Shown: positions 46,973 through 59,980 of the stretch, piece by piece
How positions within the stretch are numbered: position 1 is the first letter of the stretch
Layout of the letters: each line of letters opens with the position of its first letter
Source: Rhyacophila brunnea
Lineage: Eukaryota > Arthropoda > Insecta > Trichoptera > Rhyacophilidae
Length of the DNA stretch: 64,000 bases
Assembly: GCA_022495005.1 (NCBI GenBank)
Contig: JAGYXB010000653.1
Coordinates: 1,426,001-1,490,000 of the forward strand
Reading direction: 5' to 3'
Position numbers and translations under genes: made by a program
Notes under the pieces: model-generated
Databases searched by the model: none
Told to the model about the DNA's origin: nothing
What the model saw: only the letters and a program-made list of their open reading frames with translations

Positions 46973-47508
46973 GTAGAACATTATCATAATTGCTGCGGCC
47001 AACAAAGTAAACATGTCGTCACTAAGGTCTGGTCCAAGATTTATTACATGTGCCATTACTAATTAACCACGCGGATTAAGGCGGTGGTGTTTTTGTACTA
47101 ATGAAGTTTTTGTAGTGCGCACTTACGAGTATTTTAATATAAATCATAATACTTTTATAAGTGTTCTCTTCAGTTTGTCAAATATGACTGTAATATTTTT
47201 TCTATTTATAAACTTTGTTTCGTATCGAAAATATCACATCTCTGGCAATTAACTTGATTGCTATCAAAATAATATAATTATTATGTAACTATATCAAACT
47301 GTTTAAATAAATCAAATAAACCAAACATTACATATGGGTAATGTAAAAATGTGTTAAATTTTAATAGAAATAATTTTATTTATATATATTATATTAGGTA
47401 TTTAAATATAATTTAGTAAACCGCATAAATACGTCTATATAAAACCAATTAGATTCTTTATATCTATATCTACGTATTAAAGAGTTAGAATATTATTTAT
47501 AATTAATT
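46973..47508. other. A+T-rich noncoding DNA
   Basis: Nothing recognisable is present. Confidence 0.55.
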
Positions 47509-47990
47509 GGAGTTTGTTATATCTCGACTTTTTTCATTTATCGAAATCAGGAATATATGTTTTTTCTCAAGATTTTGAAACTGATTTTATTAATTTTCGA
47601 GAATTATGGAGAAATTTACATTATTATAAAATTATTTTATGATGAGAATTTAAGAATTTTTTCCTTGAATGAAAAACGCTAGCTTTTATTAACTCTTCCG
47701 GCCAGAATAATTTTTAACCGGGAAATTTTAAAAAAAAACTGCTCAAAATAAAAGTAGAAAGCTTTTTGGCAAAAAAAAATACCGGATTATATAAAAAATT
47801 CCATTCAGAATCAAAATATACGCCTTTTTACTTGTTAATCAGCTTTTATTTTTGATACAATTGGTAGCTTAAGCCTATTAATGATTTCTCAATTTCTCGA
47901 GAAATGAAAATTCTCAAAATTTCAGAAAATTAATTTCTCGAGATTGGCCTTTTTAATTACTTCTCGAGAATTCTCGATCACAACCTCTCT
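47509..47990. mobile_element. Decayed hAT-type MITE, ctcgag-rich
   Basis: The right end, reversed, reads agaggttgtgatcgagaatt, which has the same layout as the ends of the two hAT MITEs (tagggattgcaataccg). The palindromic word ttctcgagaa recurs at about 47897, 47935 and 47962, as ataccggtat and atcccgggat do in those elements. The left end near ggagtttgttatatctcgac is poorly preserved, and no target duplication was found. Confidence 0.5.
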
Positions 47991-48392
47991 GTATATAAGT
48001 GTTACCTATAATAATTTATGTAGGTTTAATAAAATATGGAAATTAAGATAATAATATAAACTATAGAGACATAAATATTTTTTTAATTTATTGAGTGCAA
48101 ATCATATCTAACTTTGTTTACTTGATTATTTTTATCATATAGTTTAAAGTATATCACACAGTGTTTATAAATGTTATTTTTCTGGGGGATATTATGCATT
48201 GAGCGATTCCTGGTTTTTTTAATTTCATCGTATGCATAATACAAAAGAAATTATGGAAAACTTCGATACATTTAGGTAATAAAACTAATAATATTACATA
48301 ATAGAGATTTGAAAACTTTTTTTGATACCAATGAAAACGATTATGAAAATACCAATTGACTCTAGTTTCTATTATGTAAGTATATAATTTAT

Positions 48393-48703
48393 ATCGTAGT
48401 AGGTTTTTGGGTTTTCACCGTGTGTCCTTCTTCCTTCTTTTTTCAACGTTTCGGGCTCGTTACAGAGGCCATTATCAAAAGTGATATGTTGTATGATGAA
48501 ATATAGTGTAGGTATATGAATGTAAACGTTACTCTAAGAATGTCAAAACGAATCCGATTAGCTAAGAGCAAACGTTGCTCAGAGTAATGTGTCAATCGTT
48601 ACGACCAGAGATATCAAGATATTCTTGATAATGGCCTCTGCAACGAGGCCTAAACGTCAAGGAAAGAAGGACACACAGTGAAAACCTAAAAATCTACTAC
48701 GAT
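48393..48703. mobile_element. Fold-back element with hammerhead-like arms
   Basis: The arms 48393-48478 and 48625-48703 are inverted copies: left atcgtagtaggtttttgggt, with the right arm reversed atcgtagtagatttttaggt, continuing through ttttcac(c/t)gtgtgtcctt and attatcaa. Each arm contains TTGATAATGGCCTC, a 6-base loop, GAG(c/g)CC and (g/t)AAACGT. This is the order of a minimal hammerhead ribozyme, with stem II formed by GGCCTC/GAGGCC. Penelope-like elements carry such motifs in their terminal repeats and may have them inverted. The A at the catalytic G8 position argues against activity. Confidence 0.6.
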
Positions 48704-49899
48704 AAAAAAAACTACCTTGAAAATCTCAAACAATATACAATATATGTTGACATTATTTCTACAGTCCATGAGGTTCATCTACAATAGTACAGTAATTATC
48801 CATCAGTATAGAAGTAGTGGTACTGAAATAATCATTAACATGCAAGCTTGGGATACTTAATCACTTATACGTATCCTGAATCATCAGGAATGGAACCCGC
48901 AACCGTCGATATGAGGTTCACAGGATACACATTGGATAAGGAGAGTTGCATTATGTTATATGATTTAAATTTAAAAATTTATCGGGTATTTCTAAAGAAA
49001 TAAAATATAAATCCTACCATAATATAAAATAATGACTAAATTAAAAATATATACATTGCCAATTATTTCCTAGAAAATATTATGTAAACAAAATAATACA
49101 TCATAATGATCATTTTTCACATCTTGAAAAATAAAATACATAGGTACTTCAAATAAATTGTATATAAAAAAATAATTTTTCTTTTTTTCCTATATAGATT
49201 GATTATTATTATCGAGTGGTTGCTATTTTTAATATAAAATAATACTTATTTATGCAATACATTAATAATACAAATACTAGATAATATATAATAAATTCAC
49301 ATTATTAGTATATTTATAATTGCAGCAATTCAGATAACAAGTTTAGTGTTATACATATAAGTTTAATCCTGTAAATAAATATTAATGTTAAATAATATTA
49401 TGTACGTTAATACGTTAAGACGCCTTACGCGTCATTAATTTTATCTATATCTACTAAACAATATTTTTAATCTTACATATTATAAATAAACATAAAAAAA
49501 GTATTATATATAACATGTATTATATCAAATAGTGGTATAGAAAGTTTCCTTATAGAATAATTACAGTAGAACGTCGTATTATAATATGTATATTTATATG
49601 TATTATGCTGGTCGTAATATGTAACTTCTCTTATCTTTAGAGGCTGTTTGCCTTCATACGTTATGACTACGTAAAGGGAATTGCAAATTAAATATATTAT
49701 TTGCTTTGTTAAAATATTCGTAAATTATAGCACACTGCTTCGTATTAAGAGATTATTTTGGCTCGGTTCAAGTATTTTACTTTCTTCTATTATGCTGAAA
49801 ATTAAGACATCTTGGGAGAAGAAAATATTTAAAAAATAATATTATTATTTTTATTTAATTCACATGTTTTTTTCAAAGACGTTAAAATATGATAAGATC
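48704..49899. other. A+T-rich noncoding DNA
   Basis: No feature is recognised. A patch near 48890-48930 (gaatggaacccgcaaccgtc) is B-box-like on the minus strand but too degraded to call. Confidence 0.5.
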
Positions 49900-50280
49900 T
49901 GTAGTAGTTCTCTTAAGATGCAAAACTAACCTACCATCATTGTCCAATTAGAAGGGATATAACTCTGTTCAACCAAATTGTTTCTGTCGTTGATATATTT
50001 CAACTACGTGAGGATGAGTATAGGTGAGCGTTGTTTTAAAAATTCTTAAAATAAGGTCCACTTAGGTCATTCGGCACGCTTCCATGCTTAATAATTTTTA
50101 TATTTTTTCTACCTTTTACTTTACTTTTCATACTGTTTTTTGTGATACTGCATATTATATTTATTCCTTCTGTACACTGTGTTAATACTATTTTTTTTGT
50201 TTTTTTAATATATGCTGTGAACGTTTTTAATGTATAATTTGTATTGTTCTCTGTATGTAAAAATAAATAAATTTGAATAC
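49900..50280 (+). pseudogene. LINE 3' end, copy of the 60-kb family
   Basis: It aligns with 60510-60848 through gtgaggatgagtataggtg (end of the polyprotein frame), gttgttttaaaaattcttaaa, and the 3' terminus aaaaataaataaatttgaat. The coding part has stops and indels. The shared (aaat)n-like end defines the LINE 3' terminus. Confidence 0.8.
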
Positions 50281-53200
50281 ATATTATAGTTATTTATTAT
50301 AATAGTATTCCATTTTTACTGCAGATGATTTTATTTGAAACTAAAAGCGATACAAATAAATGTTATAATATTTAATTAATACACCATAAGTAGACGCTCT
50401 TATTTTGCTGTAAGTATACGATTAGAATGTTTTCTCTATTTTAACAGATATAAACTATAGTCAGAATTACTAGTATTGCAATTGAATTATTTATAAATGA
50501 CATTATATAATTATTTGTACGAAAGTATACAATACAATGAACTTATCAAAATAAATAATATATTGGCGATAAAAAGTTTTATTGATTATTATAGAGTTTA
50601 CGAAAAAGAAAAAAAATACAGTAATATTAATTATACAGTAAGGAGAGCAATCAAAGATGTTGAAAAAGACCTTTATATAGGTGGAGCCGAGGTGGAGTGA
50701 AGTGATGCCGAGAAAAAGGTTACTAATTCACATTAGAGACTAATTTATCATACTCTTGTCGCCCACATCTGCTAAAAACCGCAAACACAATTTTAGATTA
50801 ACGCAATGTCAATTTCATAAAATATACTAATTTTATTAAAATAAAATGCAAAATGTAGTAATTGATCCTCACAATTTAATAAAGATTGATAAATATGAAA
50901 TATTATAGGACATTAATAATGATACTCGTATTTTATTATTGCAAACAAACAGTTACATAAATTATATTACATTGAGAATTATTAAATTATATGGAGAAAT
51001 AATATTAAATGAGTAGAATAAAATAAATGACAAAAGGTGTATAATTAAACGATATTAGTACATAATATAACATAATATAAACCAATAATGAATAAAATAA
51101 TTATTTATTATTAATTGATACAAAATATAAATCCGTACAGCAATTTTAGTTACAAATTTTAACATAAAGTTATTTATTGGACACAATATGAATATTAATT
51201 AAATAAAATATTTTAATTCTTTTTTTAAAGATAATTCACAATGTATTTAAATTAATTTATCATATTTTCACACCAAAAAATAACCCTTAACATCATTTAA
51301 TTAACCGATAAATTATGTTAAATGTACACGATATTGCCAAGATAAACCTTGAAACACGGATTTTTAATACATGAATGTCATTGTTTTATTAATTTATACA
51401 TACTATATTGATGATTGTAATCATAGTGTTATGAAATCAAAGCAATCAGAGTACGAATATAACCAAAATTGTAAAATATCTATTAAGATATTGAATATTA
51501 CACTCGTTGATGGGTAGCCAAATACACCGAGTGATCTTTATTAAGATTATTTAGATGAATGACCCAAATACCAAAGATGGCAGATTTAGACAACATAATA
51601 ATGATATAAAAATGACGTCATCTTCTAATGCGTTAATAAACAAAATAATACACAATCTATTACTACGGTATAAGTAATACGTATCATGTGTGTAGTATTT
51701 TATTTAGTATGTTGTATTTGCACCAAGAAACTGATAGTGTATACCGTTTAAGCAATCTTACTAATATATTGACGAACTACTATCAAATAATATTGTGTAG
51801 ATTACGTGTTCAAGTACAAATACAACTCCAATCTATTTTGATATAAACATAGTATCTGTACTATTGGGGATTTATGAAATATTGACAAAGCTGTAGTCAA
51901 ATTGTACATAATAGAATTGGGAACCTCCTTATCTATAGTAGTGTTAGATTTTATCAGTTTTGAACAATAAATTTAGTAGTGGTTATTGAAAAAAAACTGT
52001 TTTCCATGCTTAATAAAGCTCTCTTATAAATAAAACCGCATTGCGTAGAATGAGCTTTTGTTGCAAGAATCACGATTTGGTAATAACGTTGTTCTCTATA
52101 GGTTTATCGCCATTTATTGTTACATATTGGTTATTGGAAAATTTTGCTGGAAACGATATTTCAAACCCAGATCCTATGTTATTTGGAAAACGTGTTTGAA
52201 TACCTTAGTGGTCGTAAGAGTTTTTCTGAGACTTTTTTAGACTCGGAAATCACGACGAATATTTTAAGTTACCTCAGTTATTGCAAAAATAATATGTGAA
52301 GGAAAAGGCCTAGAAGAAATTTGCACAGAAATATAATGTAACAGCTTTGAAAAAAATGTAGGCTTTTACGAAGAAAATCTATTGACGTACTTACAGATAT
52401 TTACATAATATTGACTTCTTTAATCAAATATTGTACCGTTTTTGTAATTTATTGCGTAAAACATGTAGATAAATGTAAAATAATATGTAATTCATGAGTT
52501 TAATAATCTATTTTGAATTAAACACTATTGTTTCTGGTAATATAAATTATTTAAGTGCAAAATTTGAAGGAAAAATTTTCTCATTATGTACGTGAGAATT
52601 TATTAATAATATATATATTGAATTCCACAAAATACTTGTCAATATTTATTTAGGTATTAATACCAATATCAAGAATATGTGATAAGCGGTTTGTTATTGT
52701 TTGTATACCAGTTTGGAATAATTATATAAATCGGTATCGAAAAGCTATATCGTCAATTTTTTTTTATAATCATTAGAGTAGAGATTTTGTACCAAAATTA
52801 TCATAATAATATATCATTATAAAACCATGAGTACATTAACGTTAAGAACGTGAAAAATCTTAAATTACATATTTTGAAGGTGTTATTTTGGCTGATAGTA
52901 GAGAAATAATTATTAAAGTAATATTATAAGGAAGATTTTGTATATTTTCTGTAAGTTAAAATTAAACTATAATTATACAAAAAAATCAAACCGTTTTTTC
53001 AAATAGATTTTAAGTGTGATAATGTGTACATAAGCGAAAAGTTATTTAATCATATGTATTTGTACAAAATTATACTAGAATACAATAAAATTCTACATAG
53101 TAAATTACTAAGTAACTCAATACTTAGTATCTATTAATTTTATATTTCCATATATAATCATGTTGATTTATATGTTAAAAAAGCTACAAAAAGCAATATA

Positions 53201-53340
53201 ATGTATTTTATAATAGATGATTAAAATACATACGTTAATTATATCACTTTTTATACTTGTACATACTTGCCGTTATCAGAAAAAATATGATTTATGTCAA
53301 CTTTTAATAGATTAGTGGATAGCAGAAAATAATACAAAAA
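50281..53340. other. A+T-rich noncoding DNA
   Basis: No confident gene or element is present. The 67-codon ATG frame at 50497-50700 ends in a more polar, G+C-richer patch (AIKDVEKDLYIGGAEVE), and two overlapping 60-codon frames lie at 52058-52299. All have A/T-driven composition and no recognisable domain. Confidence 0.45.
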
Positions 53341-53806
53341 TAATTACAAGATAAAAATAACTTTTCATTTACAAAGTTTTAAAATTTCTGTTGAGTTATT
53401 ATGTTCAATATACTCAAAATTGTACTTGATATGAAGTAAATAAAAAACAAACAAACAAACAAACAAATATAGAATACTGAAATGTCATTTTGACATATCA
53501 TTTTGATTTCCATAGTAACGCACGTATATATTAATAATTTAGTTGCGAGGACCACCCCATTAGCAACTAATAATAGTCTATTACTTTTTACAAATTTTTT
53601 TGAAATAACTTTCCACATAAAACAGAATTAACTGAAAATGAACCAAAAGTATTAAAAAAATGCATTTGCATCGTGTTCTAATATATTCTAAAAGTTTCAA
53701 ATGTCTAGCTAGTCGGGAAGTTAGTTAACAATCGATCGCAAGATTTGTACTGGACAAACAACCACCGGAGAAACAAGAATACGAGCTAATAAAAACGTTG
53801 TAATAT
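53341..53806 (-). repeat. Dispersed 0.5-kb repeat family, minus-strand copy
   Basis: The copy starts at 53806 (tacaacgtttttattagctc when reversed) and ends near 53341 (tttttatcttgtaatta), matching the 16.2 and 58.2 kb copies. A 79-codon frame (53618-53379) shares the peptide VLATKLLIYTCVTMEI with the frame in the 58 kb copy. Confidence 0.85.
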
Positions 53807-56721
53807 ATGAGTTTTGAAGTTTGTAGTGAAAGTGGTTCCATCTATAAGGCGTTGGTGATCTGATATGATTGGCCCAAAATAACAAGATGTTTTCGAATTT
53901 GCAAATAAATAATAAATTAAAATTATACTGGAAAATGAATATAAACATATTCATTTCAGAGTATCTACACTAACAGTAAGTAAGTATCTAAAAATAAGTG
54001 AAATATACCCAGTGCCTATTTTATTACCTGCTACTAAAAAAGTTGAAATTCCGTATACTCCTAACCCACATAAAATTTAAGTAGCAATGAAGCGGAATGA
54101 ACTAGTATAATATCTCAGCTGATATATGATAATAAATTACGATTATGCCTACGCAAAATCGAAAATTGACGATAATCCCAAAATGAAACCTTAAATTAAT
54201 CCTTTTGGGTAGAGATAAACTTAGTTCCATATTATCAAGAATTTTTCATCAAATCCTCAATTTTATTTTTATGCCTATGTATTAAAAATATTTCTCGACA
54301 TTTTATTAAACATTATTATAAAAAATGTTTACATTGTTTATATTGATTTTGTAAAATATGTTCATATATAGTAACAATACTATGTAACAATACAGTCTAC
54401 TGATGAAATATAATATAATATTATGGCCAGAAAATAGGTTTATCATGAATCCAGCATCTCTGATAAAAATGGATACTGTCGAATGAGAAAAACGTGATAT
54501 GCAGTTGATAGAAGTTCAGAGTAGATATAGAATATAATGGAAATTGGTGCTCAACATTAAACAAAGATTAGATTTATATTCTTAATATCCGGAAATGGAA
54601 TCCAGCTTCCATGTATATTAATAATTGTAACATTTTATAAACGGTACAAAATAAAGAGACATAGTTGTTAACAATTTAGACTTCGTGATCCTTGGTTTAC
54701 AGAAATGGTAAAGCTTAAGCATAGAGGTTTGAATTTACAAAACTCTTAGTGTGAAAGAGACAACATATTATGCTGTGCTTGTTTCTCGCCATGATTCTTC
54801 ATGATATCTCGTGTTGACATTTATTCATGCCTATTTTTTCTTACATTTATATACCTAGTTTTTGTATAGGTTTATTTATGTTTGTGTAGAAATGCGGTGT
54901 AAAAAAAACTGACATAAAAATGAGAATAACGGTGGTAAACAACGCTATGTCGAATATGCAACTAATTAAGTATTATAAGAATGAAAACATTACTTAAATG
55001 ATGTCGTATATTTACAACGTTCATATTATATTCAGAAAGATTCGTATTATACGCATTTGAAATATGGCACCGCAGGCAGATATTCAGAAAAACTTTGACT
55101 ATCCAGTTTTTTCACTCACCAGTCTTATAACATTATAGTACCTAGGTATTTGGACATGTCAAATTTAGAAAGTAAAATTAATATGAGGTTCCTTTATAAG
55201 GACAGTGATTGACCAAACTAAGAGTAACACATGAGTTTCAATGATACAAGCTTTGCATGTCATTGAATGCTGAAAAAAAATAAACAAAGCTCTTTAAAAT
55301 GCCTAGATTATACAGGAAATGATTCTCAATTATGACTTCCTACAAAGAATAAGGTTACTAAAAAAACTCTAAATGAGTTTAACGTGTTGTTAAAAATATA
55401 TTGATCTATGATTGTGATCCTGGCTTATATTAATGATTGCTATTCATATTTTATATATATCTATTATTATATAAACTATCTGGTTTAGAGATAAAGACAA
55501 TTGCATTCAAATTGATTTGACGTTTTCAGGAATCCTAGTATACTTGCTACATCCGGCGATCTTAAAACTAACAAAATGACCATAATGACATACTCTCCGT
55601 TGAATTAATTAATTTTAATCAATCTCAACTTTACATCGATTCAGCATCCTCTATATTATCTACCTTTCGAAACTTTATTATATCTAGGTAACACTAGATA
55701 ACTAGATTATTTATTCAGCGATTCAGCTTCCTCCTTCAACTATGTGGTTATTCTGCACATTTGCATTTAGGGTTTGTAGCCAACTTTATTACACCACGCA
55801 CCCTTGTTTATTTCAGTAGGTATCAAATTATGTATTTATTTTTTTTGTCCTTTTGAGTTATTCCTTGCCTTTCCGTATCCCGTTGAGATACTCAAAATTT
55901 CTGGACCTCTATTTCACCGAAAGGTCATATACATATTTGTCATAATTACGCGTGTGATTGCGTGAAAAAGTACACACAAGTTGTACATTTTGAGTTTTAT
56001 GTACAATCGGACAGTTTTCAATACTTATATTAGTCAAAAACCTTATATTAAAAACCTATAAAATGAGTATTAAAAATAAATTCCTTCTTATATAATATTG
56101 AAGTTGTTAAGACAACAAAGATAAGAAAAATTTTGGCGAAAATAAGTTACATGATAATATGCTGTTAGATTGTTTAGAGTTTATTCTCAGTATCCTAAAA
56201 GTTGCTTCTGCTAGAGTTGTTATTCCGTTACGATGTTACAACTTTTTAGTTTTTTGGTAGAGCGTTAGAGAAAAAAATATAAATAAAATCAATGAAATTA
56301 TTATGTCATCTTACTTTCATAATATAAAGTTAAAAATTGTCCGTTAGGGTAAAAGAGCTTAATCTCCTCAATATAAAAGTGTTTTTTTCAATATGAAAAT
56401 TACTTACATAATAATATATAACATAAAAAGCTCTAGTACCTAACTGTCTATAATAACATAATACCGAAGTTCGTATAATGTTGAATAGATACATTATTCA
56501 TTATGAATTTTTGATACCCACCTATCAAGTAGCAAATGAACGTATGTGTTTTTTGTCTGAATGTTATTATAATATATTAAATTGTTATAGGTACGTTGTA
56601 AATACATTCGAATATAAAATATGGATGTCTTTCGATACCATTCTGTACCAGCAGGTAGAAGTTTTTATGAATAAATTCATTATACATTCAAATCTTGTAA
56701 GTTTATTCCAAATATATTATA
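53807..56721. other. A+T-rich DNA with one repeat match
   Basis: 54656-54725 matches the decayed repeat at 38762-38830. Otherwise no gene or element end is recognised; slightly G+C-richer patches at 55690-55930 carry no open frame of note. The 91-codon frame at 56478-56753 runs into the hAT-like end below and looks incidental. Confidence 0.45.
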
Positions 56722-56741
56722 CAGGGCCGCATCAAGACCCT
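56722..56741 (+). mobile_element. hAT-like terminal remnant
   Basis: cagggccgcatcaagaccct resembles a widespread hAT terminus (CAGGGCCG followed by AAGACC). No partner end or 8-bp duplication was found, so only a fragment is called. Confidence 0.3.
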
Positions 56742-57109
56742 ACAATATTTTAAAGATATTTATAAACAATATCGGTTTTATATTATTTATATGTTACATA
56801 ATATTTATGGTATTATATGGTTTTTCATGCATTTTAATATTTGACCTAAAATATAGTTAATCCTCTATAACACTAATATAATATAGAAAATTATCTATCA
56901 CATAACTAACTATCCGATCTTAATTTTTGACCTCTCGAAATCTAATAAAGGAAAATCATAATTCATTAACAATAATGAATATGTACTTTCTTAAGTTCAA
57001 ATGTCAAATATGTGTTTCTAATTAACAATGGTTTTTTAAAAAAATAATCTTGATATTACATTTGAAAAGTTAATTAACAAAGGTTTTACAATACCTGATC
57101 GTACAGAAC

Positions 57110-57180
57110 AGAGGTTTTTAAACGTTTTCCATTTCATGGCGCCTTTAGTGTAAAATGATTTTTTCATGGCACCCTATAAT
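57110..57180 (+). mobile_element. Second hAT-like terminal remnant
   Basis: acagaggtttttaaacgttt followed by ccatttcatggcgcc and a second catggcaccc resembles the CAGNGGTTCTCAA...CATGGCRCC ends of many hAT elements. The 103-codon frame downstream (57417-57728) has no transposase motif that I recognise. No matching right end was found. Confidence 0.35.
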
Positions 57181-58195
57181 AATAATGTATCTTCTGAGCA
57201 GCCAATTGAAAATTATCTTTTCATAAAATTCGAGGCTAGCTTTTATGTGAAACCAATTAAATGTTTTTACATTTTAAAATCTGATAGGCCTTTTCTAAAT
57301 TAACAAAAGTGAAATAATATTCATATTTACAATAAGGATAGAGCAGTTTTTACTATCTGAAAAATGGCTACAGAAACATTACGACCAGCGCATTACTGTC
57401 AAATAAATTTTAGAAATTGTATAATTCGAAACAGCCTGTGGCACGTTTGGAGAGTGCTGATGACACATACTTTAAATTAAGTGATTTTAAGTCATTAAAT
57501 AATATATTAAATAGAAAATATTGGATTTTTTTTTATTTTTATGTAATATTTTTATGTAGAATTCTTGAATCTATTTTCAATGACTATTTACGTTCTCAAA
57601 TAACGAGTTTTCATGCAGAAAAATTTTGTGTGCTTTCCAGCCAACGCAGACTCCGAATATATCCCTTAAAGTTTATTCCTTATTCCGGTCCTGATAGTTT
57701 AGATCAAAGTAAAACGGAAAATCGTTGAAATTCTTACAAACTATAAAAAAAGTAAGCGATTATCGGAAAAACGATGCCGTAATGTGTAATTATGGTAAAA
57801 TAATATTATCGTCTCAGATTATTGTCGAAAGAACTTTTTAGCTCGACGCAATTTATAGGCAATTCAGTAATGGCTCCGTTAAAAATAATAGTCTTGAATA
57901 CTATTTCGACGGATAAAAAATTAAAAGCAAAAGCTTAAAAAAACTTTGTGTTGTAAAAAACAATCACAATTTATTGAAAACGTTTTAATCCACAAAGGCA
58001 GTCAATTTTTAAACATACTTAGGTACTTATATGGGATTTAATAATTGCATTGGATTAAATAAAATTCTCCTTGTTTATGCTATGAATCATTGTAAAAACT
58101 AAAAAAGATAGACTAACACTGAATATCAGTATTAAATAATTAAAACATTAATATGAGAGTTTGTCGTCGATACATTATTTCGTATTTAAGTAACT
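57181..58195. other. A+T-rich DNA, one unrecognised frame
   Basis: The frame at 57417-57728 (+) lacks an ATG start and shows a hydrophobic middle and a basic end (SSQRRLRIYPLKF). It may be debris of the hAT-like element upstream. Nothing else is recognised. Confidence 0.35.
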
Positions 58196-58700
58196 ACCTT
58201 TTTGCCACATTTTTCTTAGCTCGTTTTCTTGTTTGTCCAGTGGTTGTTTATCCAGTACAAATCTTGCAAACGATTTTTAACTAACTTCCCGACTAGCTAA
58301 ACATTTGAAACTTTTAGAATATAAATCAGAACACGATGACAATGCATTATTTTAATACTTTTAGCCATATTTCAGTAGCATTGAATTCATTTTCAATTAA
58401 TTCTGTTTTTTATGAAAAGTTATTTTGGAAGAAATCCGTAAAAAGTAAAATACTATTAATGGTTGCTAAGGGGATAGTCCTAGCAACTAAATTATTGATA
58501 TATACGTGCGTTACTATGGAAATCAATATGAAATGTCAAAATTACATTTTAGTATTCTATAATATTTATTCAGTACCTATTTCTATCAAATACAAAAAAA
58601 AGTATTTATTAATAAATAGAATTGTCAAGTTTATATGATTCAACAGAAAATTTAAAAACGTGGTACATAAAAAGCTCTTTTTATCTTGTAATTATTATGC
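58196..58700 (+). repeat. Dispersed 0.5-kb repeat family, full copy
   Basis: It matches 16196-16700 end to end, from ccacatttttcttagctcg to ctttttatcttgtaattatt. It contains the longest form of the family's frame, 100 codons at 58336-58638 with a hydrophobic stretch (GIVLATKLLIYTC). The frame is interrupted in the 16.2 kb copy, so coding function is unproven. It may be a remnant of an element-encoded peptide or chance. Confidence 0.85.
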
Positions 58701-59081
58701 TTGGAAACAATAAACGGGAATTATAATGTTTCCATATTATGTGACTATTGTTTATTTGGCGGGAGTAACTTGGTGGATATCAACTGTCCGATAATCTACA
58801 AAGTTTATGGTATTTGTACATGTGAAATATCTTTTGTCTCATCTGCGAGGATGGAATCAATGTCGTCAGATTTATCAAAGCTCAATTTCAGTTATGAGCC
58901 AGTTATATGGAGGCAAACGGAGTGCGGAAATAATATGGTTACGGTAGCTCGATGGCGTGGAGATGGAATTGATAGCGCTAGATGTGATCAAATGGAGAGC
59001 GAAACTAGAATTCTGGGCAGAATGGAGGCGAATGCTAGAGACGGTTTATACATAATATGTGGAAAAGTGGTAATTTATTGA
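58701..59081 (+). other. Unrecognised 126-codon frame
   Basis: This is the second-longest open frame in the window, but it has no ATG at its nominal start; the first internal ATG is about residue 51 (MESMSSDLSK). From there to the stop the sequence is G+C-richer (58850-59045) and hydrophilic (VARWRGDGIDSARCDQ). This looks like real or former coding sequence. I recognise no domain and see no promoter or splice signal that settles it. The frame begins where the dispersed repeat ends. Confidence 0.3.
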
Positions 59082-59979
59082 CACCGCCAATGAAAACTAA
59101 GCTTAGTGTGATAGCTTGAGTGAACACAATGTAATCGCTCCCGATTTCTTAGATAAGGATATATATAGGTACATACTAACACTAAACATAAGATGCAGCA
59201 TTATAATATTTATTTACACACCAAATACATTACCTAATGGTTATTTTTTAAATGGGTGTATAATTAGATCATGAAATATATATTATAAACTACTAACATC
59301 GAGTTAAAATTCATTCACTGCGGACCTGTTAATTACTATTTAATTCCCATATTTAATTAATATGCCAATAATATCTAATGGCCAACTAATTGGTAACACA
59401 CCTGTTGCGTTGGACGCACGGAATGAGTTAAGATATTTTACTTTGTCACTAAAATTCTATTTATTTTCAATAGAATGAATGCAGTCAAACTCAATTTAGT
59501 TCAACTTTGTTTTTCAAGTATTTTTTTCTAATAGGTTTGTTTAAAAATCATTTATTATTATTATCATAATCATCAGCCGGGTTCAATCAACTGCTTTATG
59601 AAGGCCACCTCTACCTCCTTCCACCCTTCTCAGTCTTTAGTTATTCGGTGCCACGTACATTTTACCACCGTAATTTTTAACTCGTTTAATTTTATTTGAA
59701 ATTGGCGCGTTTTTAGCTTTGTAGAGAAAACAAATAATGTAGTTTTAGATTTCACACAAAAAAATGAAAAAAATGGCATATACGTGACTTATCAATTAAG
59801 TTCAGTGCGCATAAGAGGTGTTCAACGTGGGTACTCTATTTATGCTATCGCGCAACCAAGACGCAATCTCTTTTACACTCAAAACGGCTTAAGCGTTACA
59901 AATAGATAAATCGAGAGAAATATAATATTGAAATAAATGGACACATCATTTACCAGTTATCGTTTACCAGAGCCTCAAA
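59082..59979. other. A+T-rich noncoding DNA
   Basis: No definite feature. A patch at 59570-59650 (ctctacctccttccaccctt) is pyrimidine-rich. Confidence 0.5.
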
Positions 59980-59980
59980 A

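Noticed and set aside
53379..58638. Paralogous small membrane proteins sharing VLATKLLIYTCVTMEI
   Set aside because: The frames lie inside copies of a dispersed repeat and are interrupted in another copy; not called as genes.
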